This document shows positions 1 to 7,930 of a stretch of 64,000 nt of DNA, in pieces (the stretch's first letter is position 1; every line of letters starts with the position of its first letter). The stretch covers positions 20,939-84,938 of the forward strand of contig JAFRIR010000021.1 in NCBI GenBank assembly GCA_017432685.1, read 5' to 3'. The notes beneath the pieces are model-generated. The model saw only the letters and a program-made list of their open reading frames with translations. It ran no database searches and had not been told where the DNA came from. The DNA comes from Flexilinea sp. (GTDB taxonomy: Bacteria; Chloroflexota; Anaerolineae; Anaerolineales; Anaerolineaceae). Made by a program: the position numbers and the translations under genes.

Positions 1-38
1 AACAATTTTCACCTTTCACTCTTCAGTTTTCAGCTTAT

Positions 39-1052
39 TTATTTGATTTCCGACAACTTCACCGGGCGATGTTCTTTCATGGACAGATTTGCAGCCTGGG
101 CGATCTTGATCGGGGCAAGACCATCCTGGATGCCGACCGGGACATCAGTTCCATTCTGAATCGCTTTGATGAATTCACGGACTTCATCACCGAATGACTG
201 CATGTAGCGTTCCAGGAAGAAGAACAGCGGTTTGTCTTTTGAGACACATTCTTTGGTGCTGACAGTGACATTGGTTTCCGTATCGTTATCGGCAGCGGCA
301 GCACCCTTGGTGCCGAAGACTTCCACGCGCTGGTCATAGCCATAAACAGCCTGACGGCAGTTGTCGATGACACCAATGGCGCCGTTTTCGAATTTCAGGG
401 TGATGATGGCGGTATCAATATCACCGGCTTCGCCGATGGCGGGGTCAACAGTCACTGCACCGACTGCGTAAACTTCTTCAACCGGGCTGCCGGCCTGGTA
501 GGCAGCCATATCGAAATCATGGATGGTCATATCCAGGAACATACCGCCGGATGCGGCAGCATATTCGGCTGACGGCGGTTCCGGATCACGGGAAGTGATC
601 TTAACGATCTGGATCTCACCCAGGTCACCGTTTTTTGCCAGTTCATGGATCTTGCGGAAGTTATGGTCAAAGCGGCGGTTGAAACCGATCTGCATTTTGA
701 CGCCTGCTTCTTTGACAACTCTTTCGGTTTCAAGGATCTTCGCGACAGAAGTGTCGATCGGTTTTTCACAGAAGATGTGCTTTCCGGCTTTAGCAGCTTC
801 CATAGCGATGTCAGCGTGGGTATTTGTCGGAGAACAAACGAAGACAGCCTGGATCGTGGGGTCTTCAAGGATCTTGTGATAATCGTCATAGTAATTCGGA
901 ATACCGAATTCTTCTGCAGCTTTCTTTGCGGCTTCAACGAATTTATCGGAAATCGCAACCAGTTCAGCTTCGGGAATGTTGTTTGTCAGAGACTTGGAAT
1001 GAACACGACCGATTCGGCCAGCGCCGATGATACCAACACGAACTTTTTCCAT
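39..1052 (-). CDS. iolG: Inositol 2-dehydrogenase-like Gfo/Idh/MocA oxidoreductase
   Basis: A 337-residue NAD(P)-dependent dehydrogenase that would oxidise myo-inositol, or a related polyol, to the keto form in the cytoplasm. The N-terminal Rossmann fold shows GAGRIG at residues 10-15. The family's catalytic residues are all present: Lys97 in EKP (96-98), and Asp174 and His178 in the DMTIHD stretch. Length matches the family. The gene stands alone at the window edge, and no other iol gene is visible beside it, so the exact substrate (myo- or scyllo-inositol, or another sugar) is open. It starts at ATG 1052, preceded by AAGGAG, and is transcribed leftward from a promoter carrying a LacI-type operator. 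The family is certain; the substrate is inferred. Confidence 0.8.
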   Translation of the reverse strand: MEKVRVGIIGAGRIGRVHSKSLTNNIPEAELVAISDKFVEAAKKAAEEFGIPNYYDDYHKILEDPTIQAVFVCSPTNTHADIAMEAAKAGKHIFCEKPIDTSVAKILETERVVKEAGVKMQIGFNRRFDHNFRKIHELAKNGDLGEIQIVKITSRDPEPPSAEYAAASGGMFLDMTIHDFDMAAYQAGSPVEEVYAVGAVTVDPAIGEAGDIDTAIITLKFENGAIGVIDNCRQAVYGYDQRVEVFGTKGAAAADNDTETNVTVSTKECVSKDKPLFFFLERYMQSFGDEVREFIKAIQNGTDVPVGIQDGLAPIKIAQAANLSMKEHRPVKLSEIK

Positions 1053-1085
1053 TATATATTCTCCTTAAATGCAAAGACTTTCTTT

Positions 1086-1101
1086 GCAAACGTTTACTAT
1101 A
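1086..1101 (-). promoter_or_regulatory. LacI-family-type operator overlapping the iolG promoter
   Basis: The palindrome AAACGTTT at 1088-1095, within GCAAACGTTTAC at 1086-1097, has the central CG and flanks typical of LacI/GalR-family operators. It overlaps or immediately follows a leftward -10 candidate (TATAGT at 1096-1101), a position suited to repression. The regulator itself is not in the window. Confidence 0.45.
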
Positions 1102-1184
1102 TACTATGATATCATCATTTCCCGAAAAATGTATACGTTGAGTGTCATTATTTTTAAGATATAAATGTCATAATTATTTTCGGA

Positions 1185-1190
1185 TATAAT
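1185..1190 (+). promoter_or_regulatory. -10 promoter element for the DUF2007 gene
   Basis: A perfect TATAAT lies 22 bases before the ATG, and a strong GGAGG ribosome site lies between them. No clear -35 match is seen at the right spacing. Confidence 0.5.
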
Positions 1191-1211
1191 AGATTTACGG
1201 AGGTAAAAATC

Positions 1212-1466
1212 ATGGAAGATCAAAAAATCGTCTATTGGGCTGAAAACCAGGTTGAGGCAGATATCATCAGCGGTCTTTTGAAAGAATGTGGTATCCCCTG
1301 CAAACAGCTGAAAGAATCGCTCGGGAAAAGTCTGGGATTGAATTTCGGAATTCTCGGTGAAATCGCATTGGCTGTACCAGCGGATAGAGTGCCTGAAGCA
1401 GAAGCCGTTATTCTGGACATTGAAAACAACAGACCGGAAGAAGAAAACGAGGAAGAGCAGGAATAA
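1212..1466 (+). CDS. DUF2007-type small protein
   Basis: An 84-residue protein whose residues 4-75 match the pattern of the DUF2007 family (often labelled putative signal-transducing protein). It has an N-terminal beta strand (KIVYWAE), a helix covering 'EADIISGLLKECGIP', and a hydrophobic strand (ALAVPAD) leading into a last helix. The C-terminal ten residues are almost all Glu. The ribosome site GGAGG precedes ATG 1212. It is a single-gene transcription unit, with its own -10 box and a hairpin terminator shared with the convergent gene. The molecular role of the family is unknown to me. Confidence 0.6.
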   Translation: MEDQKIVYWAENQVEADIISGLLKECGIPCKQLKESLGKSLGLNFGILGEIALAVPADRVPEAEAVILDIENNRPEEENEEEQE

Positions 1467-1513
1467 AAAGCAAGAGGACAAATCTCCAATCGGTTGATTT
1501 GTCCTCTTGCTTT
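1467..1513. terminator. Bidirectional terminator between convergent genes
   Basis: A perfect 18-bp inverted repeat (1467-1484 and 1496-1513) around an 11-base loop lies between the DUF2007 stop and the stop of the leftward gene. The arms begin AAAGCAAGAGGAC and end GTCCTCTTGCTTT, so either strand gives a GC-containing hairpin with terminal U residues. Confidence 0.85.
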
Positions 1514-2097
1514 CAGAAATCGAACAGGCTCAGCTGCTGAACGCTGTTCTCTTCTTTCTTCTTCCGCTTGCCCTTTCCTGAAGATTTCGCGGGTCTCTGT
1601 TTTCCCTCCGCTTTTGTTCCGTTTATCTTCTCATTAATCAAAAGCTCTATTTTTCTGTACGTTCCTTCATTCATTTCGCTGACATAACGGATCTCATAGG
1701 GAACGGGAGTTTGCTGATAGGAATAAGCGGGCTGCAAACCGAAATCTTCCCTGATGATCAATACTTCACATTCCGCATCATCTGTGCTGATCATGAAGCC
1801 GTTTTCAGTTTCCGAGATTTGAGCCTCAACGCCTGAAGCTTTTAATTCAATATCCACGAATGGCAGAAAATTCCGATACGACTCGTCATTCTGCAATTTC
1901 TGATCAAGAAAACTCAGGTAAAGTTTATTTTTTGTTAAATTATCAAATGACGGCAGATAAAAATGCTGTTTCTGAAACCCGCTGCGGCTCAACCCCGACA
2001 GGACGATTTCTCTTAAGGCAAGATATCCGGCTTCTTTTGGGGTCTTTTTTGGGCTATTTTGTATTGTCTTTGAAAGCTGCAGTATAATTGCGTCCAT
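1513..2097 (-). CDS. Atypical AbiEii-like partner of an AbiEi-family antitoxin
   Basis: A 194-residue protein overlapping the AbiEi-like gene by 44 bases, the arrangement expected of an AbiE (type IV) toxin-antitoxin pair. Its first 50 residues resemble the opening of AbiEii nucleotidyltransferases (ALREIVLSGLSRSGF followed by HFY). Where that family has its GGT and D-x-D catalytic segments, this protein reads LPSFDNLTKNKLYLSF, with no Gly-Gly pair and no recognisable DxD. The middle is an acidic beta-rich region (about 95-135), and the tail is a Lys/Arg-rich stretch (165-185) ending LSLFDF. It is shorter than AbiEii proteins. It could be a catalytically dead or rewired toxin remnant, or an unrelated protein. 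The homology is my own reading of a short segment. Confidence 0.4.
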   Translation of the reverse strand: MDAIILQLSKTIQNSPKKTPKEAGYLALREIVLSGLSRSGFQKQHFYLPSFDNLTKNKLYLSFLDQKLQNDESYRNFLPFVDIELKASGVEAQISETENGFMISTDDAECEVLIIREDFGLQPAYSYQQTPVPYEIRYVSEMNEGTYRKIELLINEKINGTKAEGKQRPAKSSGKGKRKKKEENSVQQLSLFDF

Positions 2098-2677
2098 ATT
2101 TCTTTCTCAAAAATGATTTCAAAAGGTGCAGGTTCCGGCACCCGTAAAGATCTGCAATACTGAAGATAACTGCCGGATCGAGCCTGAAAATTTTCCGCTT
2201 TCCAATACCGATCTCACCAAACAGTAAATCTTTCAATTCGTTCAGGTTCGAAGCAGGAACAGAATTATACAAAGTATCACACAGCGCCTTTTCCGGTGAA
2301 GCCATGATGAAACAGTAACCGTTTTCGTTATGCAAAACCAGCTCCTTTGGATAAGCATCCTTCGGGATATCCCTGTAGGTAAATGTACCAAACATGGTTT
2401 CATGGAGCTTTTCCTTCCGTTTTCCGTAAGCAGCGCAGGTTATCGGCCAATCTTTTTTTGTTATCAGTCCGTAATAGCTGAGCGCGTATTCAAAGGATAT
2501 ATAGGACGGTCCGTAAATGCTGCCGGCGAGATAAATTGCAGGTGTTTTCGGATCATCTTCATATATCCCGCGTATGATCGGAAAAAGGTCACCGTTTTCC
2601 ACCATTCTCCCGATTTTCGCTTTGGGGTTAACATACCCTTTCAGCTCGGAAATTAAGATAGCAGTCGTTTTGATCAT
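2054..2677 (-). CDS. AbiEi-family antitoxin / winged-helix regulator
   Basis: A 207-residue protein with the layout of AbiEi-type antitoxins. The N-terminal winged helix covers about residues 1-45 (KIGRMVENGDLFPIIRGIY). A core follows with YGPSYISFEYALSYYGLI and SPEKALCDTLY, both recognisable family motifs. In characterised AbiE systems this protein represses its own operon and counteracts the AbiEii nucleotidyltransferase. It starts 3 bases after the stop of the upstream acidic membrane-protein gene and overlaps the next gene by 44 bases, so all three are probably cotranscribed. No dedicated promoter with inverted repeats is evident in front of it, which is unusual for an autoregulated antitoxin. 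Confidence 0.72.
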   Translation of the reverse strand: MIKTTAILISELKGYVNPKAKIGRMVENGDLFPIIRGIYEDDPKTPAIYLAGSIYGPSYISFEYALSYYGLITKKDWPITCAAYGKRKEKLHETMFGTFTYRDIPKDAYPKELVLHNENGYCFIMASPEKALCDTLYNSVPASNLNELKDLLFGEIGIGKRKIFRLDPAVIFSIADLYGCRNLHLLKSFLRKKYGRNYTAAFKDNTK

Positions 2678-2680
2678 AGA

Positions 2681-4531
2681 TTAGTCGCCATTCCCACCCG
2701 TGGATTTCTGCCGAGCAATCACATCAAACACAACATTCGTGAAGTAACTGTTCTTTTCTTCCATCTCTGTCCCGTATTCCAGTTCAAGAACCTTGATTTC
2801 AACAATCAACGTTTCCGTTTCAAGTACATAAACATCATGCTTGCGGATCCGGTCGCATTTTCCGCGCTGCTCAAGCCGCTTACTGATCCCTTCATTGTCA
2901 AGAGCGAAATCACTCATCAGGTACCAGGTGGCAGTATGGATGTCATCTTTATCGAACAGCCAAACTTCAAAAGCAGTTACCGCTTTCGGTTCGGTGTTAT
3001 TCAGTGTCTCACCAATACTAATTCCACATTCACCGCGGAAGTTGTCACCCTGGTCAATAGAAAAGACTTCATCATACATATCGTTCCCGATTCGATATAC
3101 TGACTGATAATGGATCAAAATATCGTCAGTAGACTCTGCTGTTTCTTCATCCTGATCCGGCGATAGAGAATCATCATTTTCCGTCGAATCAATTACAACA
3201 GGATCCGCTTCTTCCTCTACGGCAGCTTTTTCAGAGGCAGAAGATGAATCATCTTCGTTTTGAGCAGAAGAAGAACCACGAATGAGCTTCAGCAATTCAT
3301 CCTCGTTTTCAGGATCACTGCCCGAATCAGTTTCAATCAATGGCTTTTCGGCATCAGAATTCGAGATCTCAATGTCCGTGTTTTCATTCAGATTTACCAA
3401 ATTATCACTGCCGTCATTTTTTTCATCCTGTGATATCTCTTCTTTGCCAAAGGGAGTATCTTCGTTTTTTTCATCATTTTGATCAATATGATCTTCAGTA
3501 TCATTGTCATTAAAACTATCTTCTCCGGCAGGGGATGAATCTGATTCATCAATCATATGAACACTTTTCCCAAACTCCAACCCGGGCTGAGTGATTTCCG
3601 AAACCGGAGACTGTTCTCCTTCAGGTTCACTGTCTTCATCATTTTCGTTTTGCTCTGCGTGAGCAGTCTGAGCATCCTCATTTTCCTCGACAGGAGCATT
3701 TTCTTCAAAGTATTCTTCGGTCGGCAGCTCTATTTTCTCCTGATGCTGTTCCTGACTGGCTTCATCATCAGCGCCGATATTCAATTCATGAATCAGTGTA
3801 CCTGATGAGTCGAATTCCACATTCGATTCTGTTTCATCTGTATTCTCGTGACTATTGTTTTCCTGCTCCTGCTGTTTATCCTCAGCGGCCGGCTGCTCAC
3901 TGTCATGAGGGAACAGTGAATCCAGATCAAAGAGTGTATCCGGTGCGGTACTTTGTTGGGACTGTGCCTTTTCAGGAGTGATCATATTGAGCGGTTCATT
4001 ATCTGAGAGCGGGCTCACCTCGGAACGGCGTTTTTGCCTGTTCTTAGTCTTGATCAGCGAAGTAACATAAAGCCCGCCGGCAGCTATGATAACAAGTCCC
4101 AGAAGGATCAGCAAAACTTTACCGAAACCGGACAATCCTTTTCTGGGATTCGCAGGAGTTCCTCCGTTAGTTGGATTTATATCATTTGTACCCCAAAGCT
4201 TATCTGCCTGTCCGATGGCTTTTGCGAAAGAAACGACCTGCTGTGCCGGAATTGACTCATCTGCCGCCATAAGTTTTAGTGTTTCTCCTGCTTTTCTGCC
4301 AAGGTGTTTGTAACGCCAATCCGCTAATAGTTCGTCATTGTTACGAGTATATTCGTTTATGCTCATCCGGAGGTAATCCTGCTGGATAATCTCGTCATTT
4401 CCGGCCAGTGTTTCCCCATGATCACGAAACAGACTGAGGAATCCTACACAAAGAAGGCAAATCAGGATTCCAGCGGCAATCCCGGTCTGAAATGGAAATC
4501 TTCTTATTTTAGCGGTAATTTTATCGATCAT
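2681..4531 (-). CDS. Acidic two-TM membrane protein of unknown function
   Basis: I do not recognise this gene. ATG 4531 is chosen because GAGG lies five bases before it; a GTG at 4546 is the longer option. The 616-residue product has a hydrophobic segment near residues 15-30 (AAGILICLLCVGFLSLF) and a second near 140-160 (VLLILLGLVIIAAGGLYVTSLI). After them come about 300 residues of Asp/Glu/Ser/Asn-rich low-complexity sequence. A folded C-terminal domain of about 140 residues begins near the ILIHYQSVYRIGN motif and contains AFEVWLFDKDD. The disordered linker probably holds the C-terminal domain away from the membrane. The gene lies upstream of the AbiEi-like pair. Confidence 0.7.
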   Translation of the reverse strand: MIDKITAKIRRFPFQTGIAAGILICLLCVGFLSLFRDHGETLAGNDEIIQQDYLRMSINEYTRNNDELLADWRYKHLGRKAGETLKLMAADESIPAQQVVSFAKAIGQADKLWGTNDINPTNGGTPANPRKGLSGFGKVLLILLGLVIIAAGGLYVTSLIKTKNRQKRRSEVSPLSDNEPLNMITPEKAQSQQSTAPDTLFDLDSLFPHDSEQPAAEDKQQEQENNSHENTDETESNVEFDSSGTLIHELNIGADDEASQEQHQEKIELPTEEYFEENAPVEENEDAQTAHAEQNENDEDSEPEGEQSPVSEITQPGLEFGKSVHMIDESDSSPAGEDSFNDNDTEDHIDQNDEKNEDTPFGKEEISQDEKNDGSDNLVNLNENTDIEISNSDAEKPLIETDSGSDPENEDELLKLIRGSSSAQNEDDSSSASEKAAVEEEADPVVIDSTENDDSLSPDQDEETAESTDDILIHYQSVYRIGNDMYDEVFSIDQGDNFRGECGISIGETLNNTEPKAVTAFEVWLFDKDDIHTATWYLMSDFALDNEGISKRLEQRGKCDRIRKHDVYVLETETLIVEIKVLELEYGTEMEEKNSYFTNVVFDVIARQKSTGGNGD

Positions 4532-4734
4532 AAGAACCTCATTCACGCAACCTGCTTTTTTAGGATAAAAACGGAAAGAATTTGTACATTGTCTTATCCG
4601 TTTTCAGAAATAAATTAATTTTATCATTTACAATATTATATAAGATTTTCTGAAATAAGCATTTGAAATTTTGGAAAGTCGAAGATTTGATGATTAAAAT
4701 AATCATCAGCACCTTTCGAGAGGAGAGCCGTAAC

Positions 4735-5787
4735 ATGAAAAAAAACAGGTTTTTGATTGTATTGAATGTACTCTTTTCGGGGATGATTTTTTTTGGCATT
4801 TGCTCCTGCACTTCACTGAAAACATTGCTCCCGCAATATGCATTGGTCGTGTTGTCGCTGCTTCTCGGGATCGTTCTCACACTGATATCAGATAAGCTTT
4901 TATTCTTTCTTTCTGAAAAGATTAAAAATTCGAACTTTACTTATTTACTGCTTGTGATGATCATTATAATCATCAGTTCAATATGCGGAGGTTTGCTTGC
5001 AATTCCGTTTTCTGCGCTTCCGGGATTGTTCGGCCAATTTTTACCCATTATTGTTGTAACGCTCTTTTTTATTCTTTGCGCAATCTTTTTTAGCTATCGA
5101 ATGGAAGCTTTTGTTGATTTGGCGAACCGCGTTACCAATGGTAAGCTGCAAATTGCCGAAGTGGCTTCAGAACATGAAGCCACTGCCCTGCTCGACACCA
5201 GTGTGATTATTGACGGACGGATCGCCGATATTGCTCACTGCGGATTCATCCCGGGATCACTGATCGTCCCGAACTTTATCCTTCAGGAGCTTCAGTTTAT
5301 TGCGGATTCAGAAGACGCACAGCGCCGCCAGCGCGGACGCAGGGGATTGGAAACGCTCTCAAATATGCAAAAGGACAAGTTCATTTCCATTTCTATAGTC
5401 GATTTTGATATACAAAATGTTCGGGAAGCAGACGCAAAACTGATGCATGTTGCAAAAGAACTTGCTTGTCCGATTCTCACCAATGATTACAACTTGAATA
5501 AAGTCGCAGAGCTTCAGGGGATCCGCATCCTTAATGTGAATGATTTGACCAATGCGGTAAAATCGATCCTGCTGCCCGGTGAAAAATTGATCGTGAATGT
5601 CATTCAGGAAGGAAAAGAGATCAATCAGGGTGTAGGATATATGGAAGATGGTACAATGGTCGTAGTCGAAAACGGCCGTCCTTACCTTGGACAGCAAATC
5701 GACGCAGTTGTTACGAAAATTCTGCAAACCGCCGCAGGCAGAATGATATTTGCCCGGCATGAAAAGGAACTCGGAGTAAGACGATGA
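4735..5787 (+). CDS. PIN-TRAM domain membrane protein (YacL type)
   Basis: A 350-residue protein. ATG 4735 is preferred over upstream in-frame codons because GAGAGGAGAG stands just before it. Four hydrophobic helices fill about residues 5-125. A PIN nuclease-like domain follows at about 148-270, with acidic residues in LLDTSVIID (Asp154) and in LTNDYN. The TRAM domain (about 285-345) reads INQGVGYMEDGTMVVV. PIN-TRAM proteins of this YacL type are widespread in Gram-positive bacteria and Chloroflexota; RNA binding or cleavage is presumed, but the substrate is not established. Its stop overlaps the cysS ATG (ATGA), so it is the first gene of a translationally coupled operon. Confidence 0.82.
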   Translation: MKKNRFLIVLNVLFSGMIFFGICSCTSLKTLLPQYALVVLSLLLGIVLTLISDKLLFFLSEKIKNSNFTYLLLVMIIIIISSICGGLLAIPFSALPGLFGQFLPIIVVTLFFILCAIFFSYRMEAFVDLANRVTNGKLQIAEVASEHEATALLDTSVIIDGRIADIAHCGFIPGSLIVPNFILQELQFIADSEDAQRRQRGRRGLETLSNMQKDKFISISIVDFDIQNVREADAKLMHVAKELACPILTNDYNLNKVAELQGIRILNVNDLTNAVKSILLPGEKLIVNVIQEGKEINQGVGYMEDGTMVVVENGRPYLGQQIDAVVTKILQTAAGRMIFARHEKELGVRR

Positions 5788-7190
5788 GCATTCAATTATA
5801 TAATACGCTTACAAACAAAAAAGAACCGCTGGAAACCCTCGAACCGGGAAAAGTCAAAATGTACGTCTGCGGTCCGACGGTCTATAACAAAGCGCACATC
5901 GGTCACGCAATGTCCGCTATGGTCTTTGACATCATCCGCCGCTATCTGGAATATCGCGGTTATGATGTTCAGTTTGCGATGAATTTCACAGATGTGGACG
6001 ACAAGATCATCAAACGGGCAAACGAGATGGGCGTTGATCCCTTCAAACTTGCAGAGGGATATATTGATGATTTCCAACAGGATATGAAAGACCTGAACAT
6101 AAAACCGGCGACATTCAACCCCCGAGCGACACAGGAAATCGATGAAATTATCAAAATCGTCCAGGGCCTGGTTGACAAGGGTTTCGCCTATCCTCTCGAC
6201 GGAGATGTTTATTTTCGTGTCCGCAAAGACCCGGGATACGGCAAGCTTTCAGGCCGCAACGTTGACGATATGCGGTCTGGATTCCGCAAGGAAGTCGATG
6301 ACCGGAAAGAAGACCCGCTGGATTTTGCACTTTGGAAATCAGCAAAACCCGGGGAACCTTCCTGGGACAGTCCATGGGGGCCGGGTCGTCCCGGCTGGCA
6401 CATCGAATGCTCAGCTATGAACCATCATCTGTTTGGTGATTCCATCGATATCCACGGCGGCGGCAATGACCTGATCTTCCCGCACCATGAAAACGAGATC
6501 GCCCAAAGTGAATGTTACACCGGAAAACCTTTTGCCCGTTACTGGATGCACAATGGCATGCTGCGGCTGAATGGCGAAAAAATGTCTAAATCCATCGGCA
6601 ACATCATCAGCATCCAGGAGTTTCTCAAACAGCACAGCGCGAACTCCTTCCGCTACCTGATCCTGAATTCAGCCTACCGCAATCCTATCATTTTCAGTGA
6701 AGAGACACTTTCTCAAGCTGAAAAGGCAGTCGATCGCATGAAAGGCTCTCTGAAGCCGGCAAATCCAAAAACTGAGATTAAAGATGCAGTAACACTGGAA
6801 AAATTCAACGCGAAGATCGCTTCCGTCAAAGAAGAGTTCATCACCAACATGGATGATGATTTCAACTCTGCCGGCGCCCTGGGCTCCATCTTTGAACTGG
6901 TTCGTGAGATCAACACCATGCGCGATGCAGGTGCATCACAGGAACAGCTCGATCCGGCCCAGAATCAAGTTCGTGAGTTTGCCAACGTCTTTGGACTTGT
7001 TCTCGAAGAAGAAAAGTCAGATTCCGGTCAGTCTGCGGATCCCTTCATCCAGATGCTGGTCGACCTGCGCTTCGAACTCAAGAAACAAAAGAACTGGCCG
7101 CTTGCCGATCAGATTCGCAAAGAACTCGGTGAACAGGGCATCACCATCGAAGACAGCAAAGAGGGCTCCCTCTGGTATCGGAATGCCTGA
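5784..7190 (+). CDS. cysS: Cysteine--tRNA ligase
   Basis: Class I aminoacyl-tRNA synthetase of 468 residues that charges tRNA-Cys using ATP. The HIGH signature is HIGH at residues 38-41 after CGPTVYN (zinc-ligand Cys29), and KMSKS is intact at 266-270. The zinc-site stretch ECSAMNHHLFG and the HENEIAQSE block are both present. Length is normal for bacterial CysRS. The start overlaps the PIN-TRAM stop by four bases, and the TGA overlaps the rlmB ATG by one base, so the three genes are translationally coupled. Coupling of cysS with a TrmH-type methyltransferase is common in bacteria. Confidence 0.97.
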   Translation: MSIQLYNTLTNKKEPLETLEPGKVKMYVCGPTVYNKAHIGHAMSAMVFDIIRRYLEYRGYDVQFAMNFTDVDDKIIKRANEMGVDPFKLAEGYIDDFQQDMKDLNIKPATFNPRATQEIDEIIKIVQGLVDKGFAYPLDGDVYFRVRKDPGYGKLSGRNVDDMRSGFRKEVDDRKEDPLDFALWKSAKPGEPSWDSPWGPGRPGWHIECSAMNHHLFGDSIDIHGGGNDLIFPHHENEIAQSECYTGKPFARYWMHNGMLRLNGEKMSKSIGNIISIQEFLKQHSANSFRYLILNSAYRNPIIFSEETLSQAEKAVDRMKGSLKPANPKTEIKDAVTLEKFNAKIASVKEEFITNMDDDFNSAGALGSIFELVREINTMRDAGASQEQLDPAQNQVREFANVFGLVLEEEKSDSGQSADPFIQMLVDLRFELKKQKNWPLADQIRKELGEQGITIEDSKEGSLWYRNA

Positions 7191-7930
7191 TGAAGGAGTG
7201 GATCTCCGGGCGAAATCCGGTTTATGAAGTTCTTTCAGCCCACCATCGGGATTCTTTCCAATTGAAAATTGCCGATGGAGCAAAAATTGAAGGGCAGCTT
7301 GCCAAAATCTGTGATCTGGCAAAAAAATATCGCTTGCCGGTCACCAAAGTTCCACGGAAACAACTGGATAACCTTTCGGAAAACCATCAGGGTGTGGCGC
7401 TGGAGACAGCGCCATACCACTATTCTGATATCCATGAGATCATTTTTGCCGCAAAAAAACGCGAAGAACCCCTGTTCATTCTTTTACTGGACATGATCCA
7501 GAATCCACAGAATCTCGGCACGCTTGTACGAACTGCTGCAGCTGTCGGAATGCACGGCATTATTATGCCACAGGCAAAAGCTGCCGGTGTAACGCCGGCC
7601 GTGGTTCATGCGTCAGTCGGAGCAACGGAACATATACGCATTGCACAGATGAACCTGTCTCAGGCCATCGACATTCTCCATGAAGAAAACCTGTGGATCA
7701 TCGGTCTTGAAGGTGGGGATGGCTCAACTCCGGTTCAGCCGAAACATCTGGGTGGTCCGCTTGGCATTGTTGTCGGTAACGAAGGGGAGGGCCTGCGTCA
7801 GCTCACACGCAAAGCCTGTGATGAACTGTCTGCGCTTCCCATGACCGGTCAGGTTGAATCACTCAATGCAGCAACAGCCGGTTCGGTAATGATCTATCTG
7901 GCATATCTTCGAAGGCTCGGCACATTATGA
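7190..7930 (+). CDS. rlmB: TrmH/SpoU-family 23S rRNA (guanosine-2'-O)-methyltransferase
   Basis: A 246-residue SPOUT methyltransferase with an N-terminal substrate-binding domain (GRNPVYEVL, residues 6-14) and a C-terminal trefoil-knot catalytic domain. The three knot motifs are visible: LDMIQNPQNLGTLVRTA, IVVGNEGEGLR and LNAATAGSVMIY. It most likely methylates G2251 of 23S rRNA, as RlmB does, using S-adenosylmethionine; another rRNA or tRNA guanosine cannot be excluded from sequence alone. It overlaps cysS by one base (TGATG), and its TGA overlaps the next ATG. Confidence 0.88.
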   Translation: MKEWISGRNPVYEVLSAHHRDSFQLKIADGAKIEGQLAKICDLAKKYRLPVTKVPRKQLDNLSENHQGVALETAPYHYSDIHEIIFAAKKREEPLFILLLDMIQNPQNLGTLVRTAAAVGMHGIIMPQAKAAGVTPAVVHASVGATEHIRIAQMNLSQAIDILHEENLWIIGLEGGDGSTPVQPKHLGGPLGIVVGNEGEGLRQLTRKACDELSALPMTGQVESLNAATAGSVMIYLAYLRRLGTL

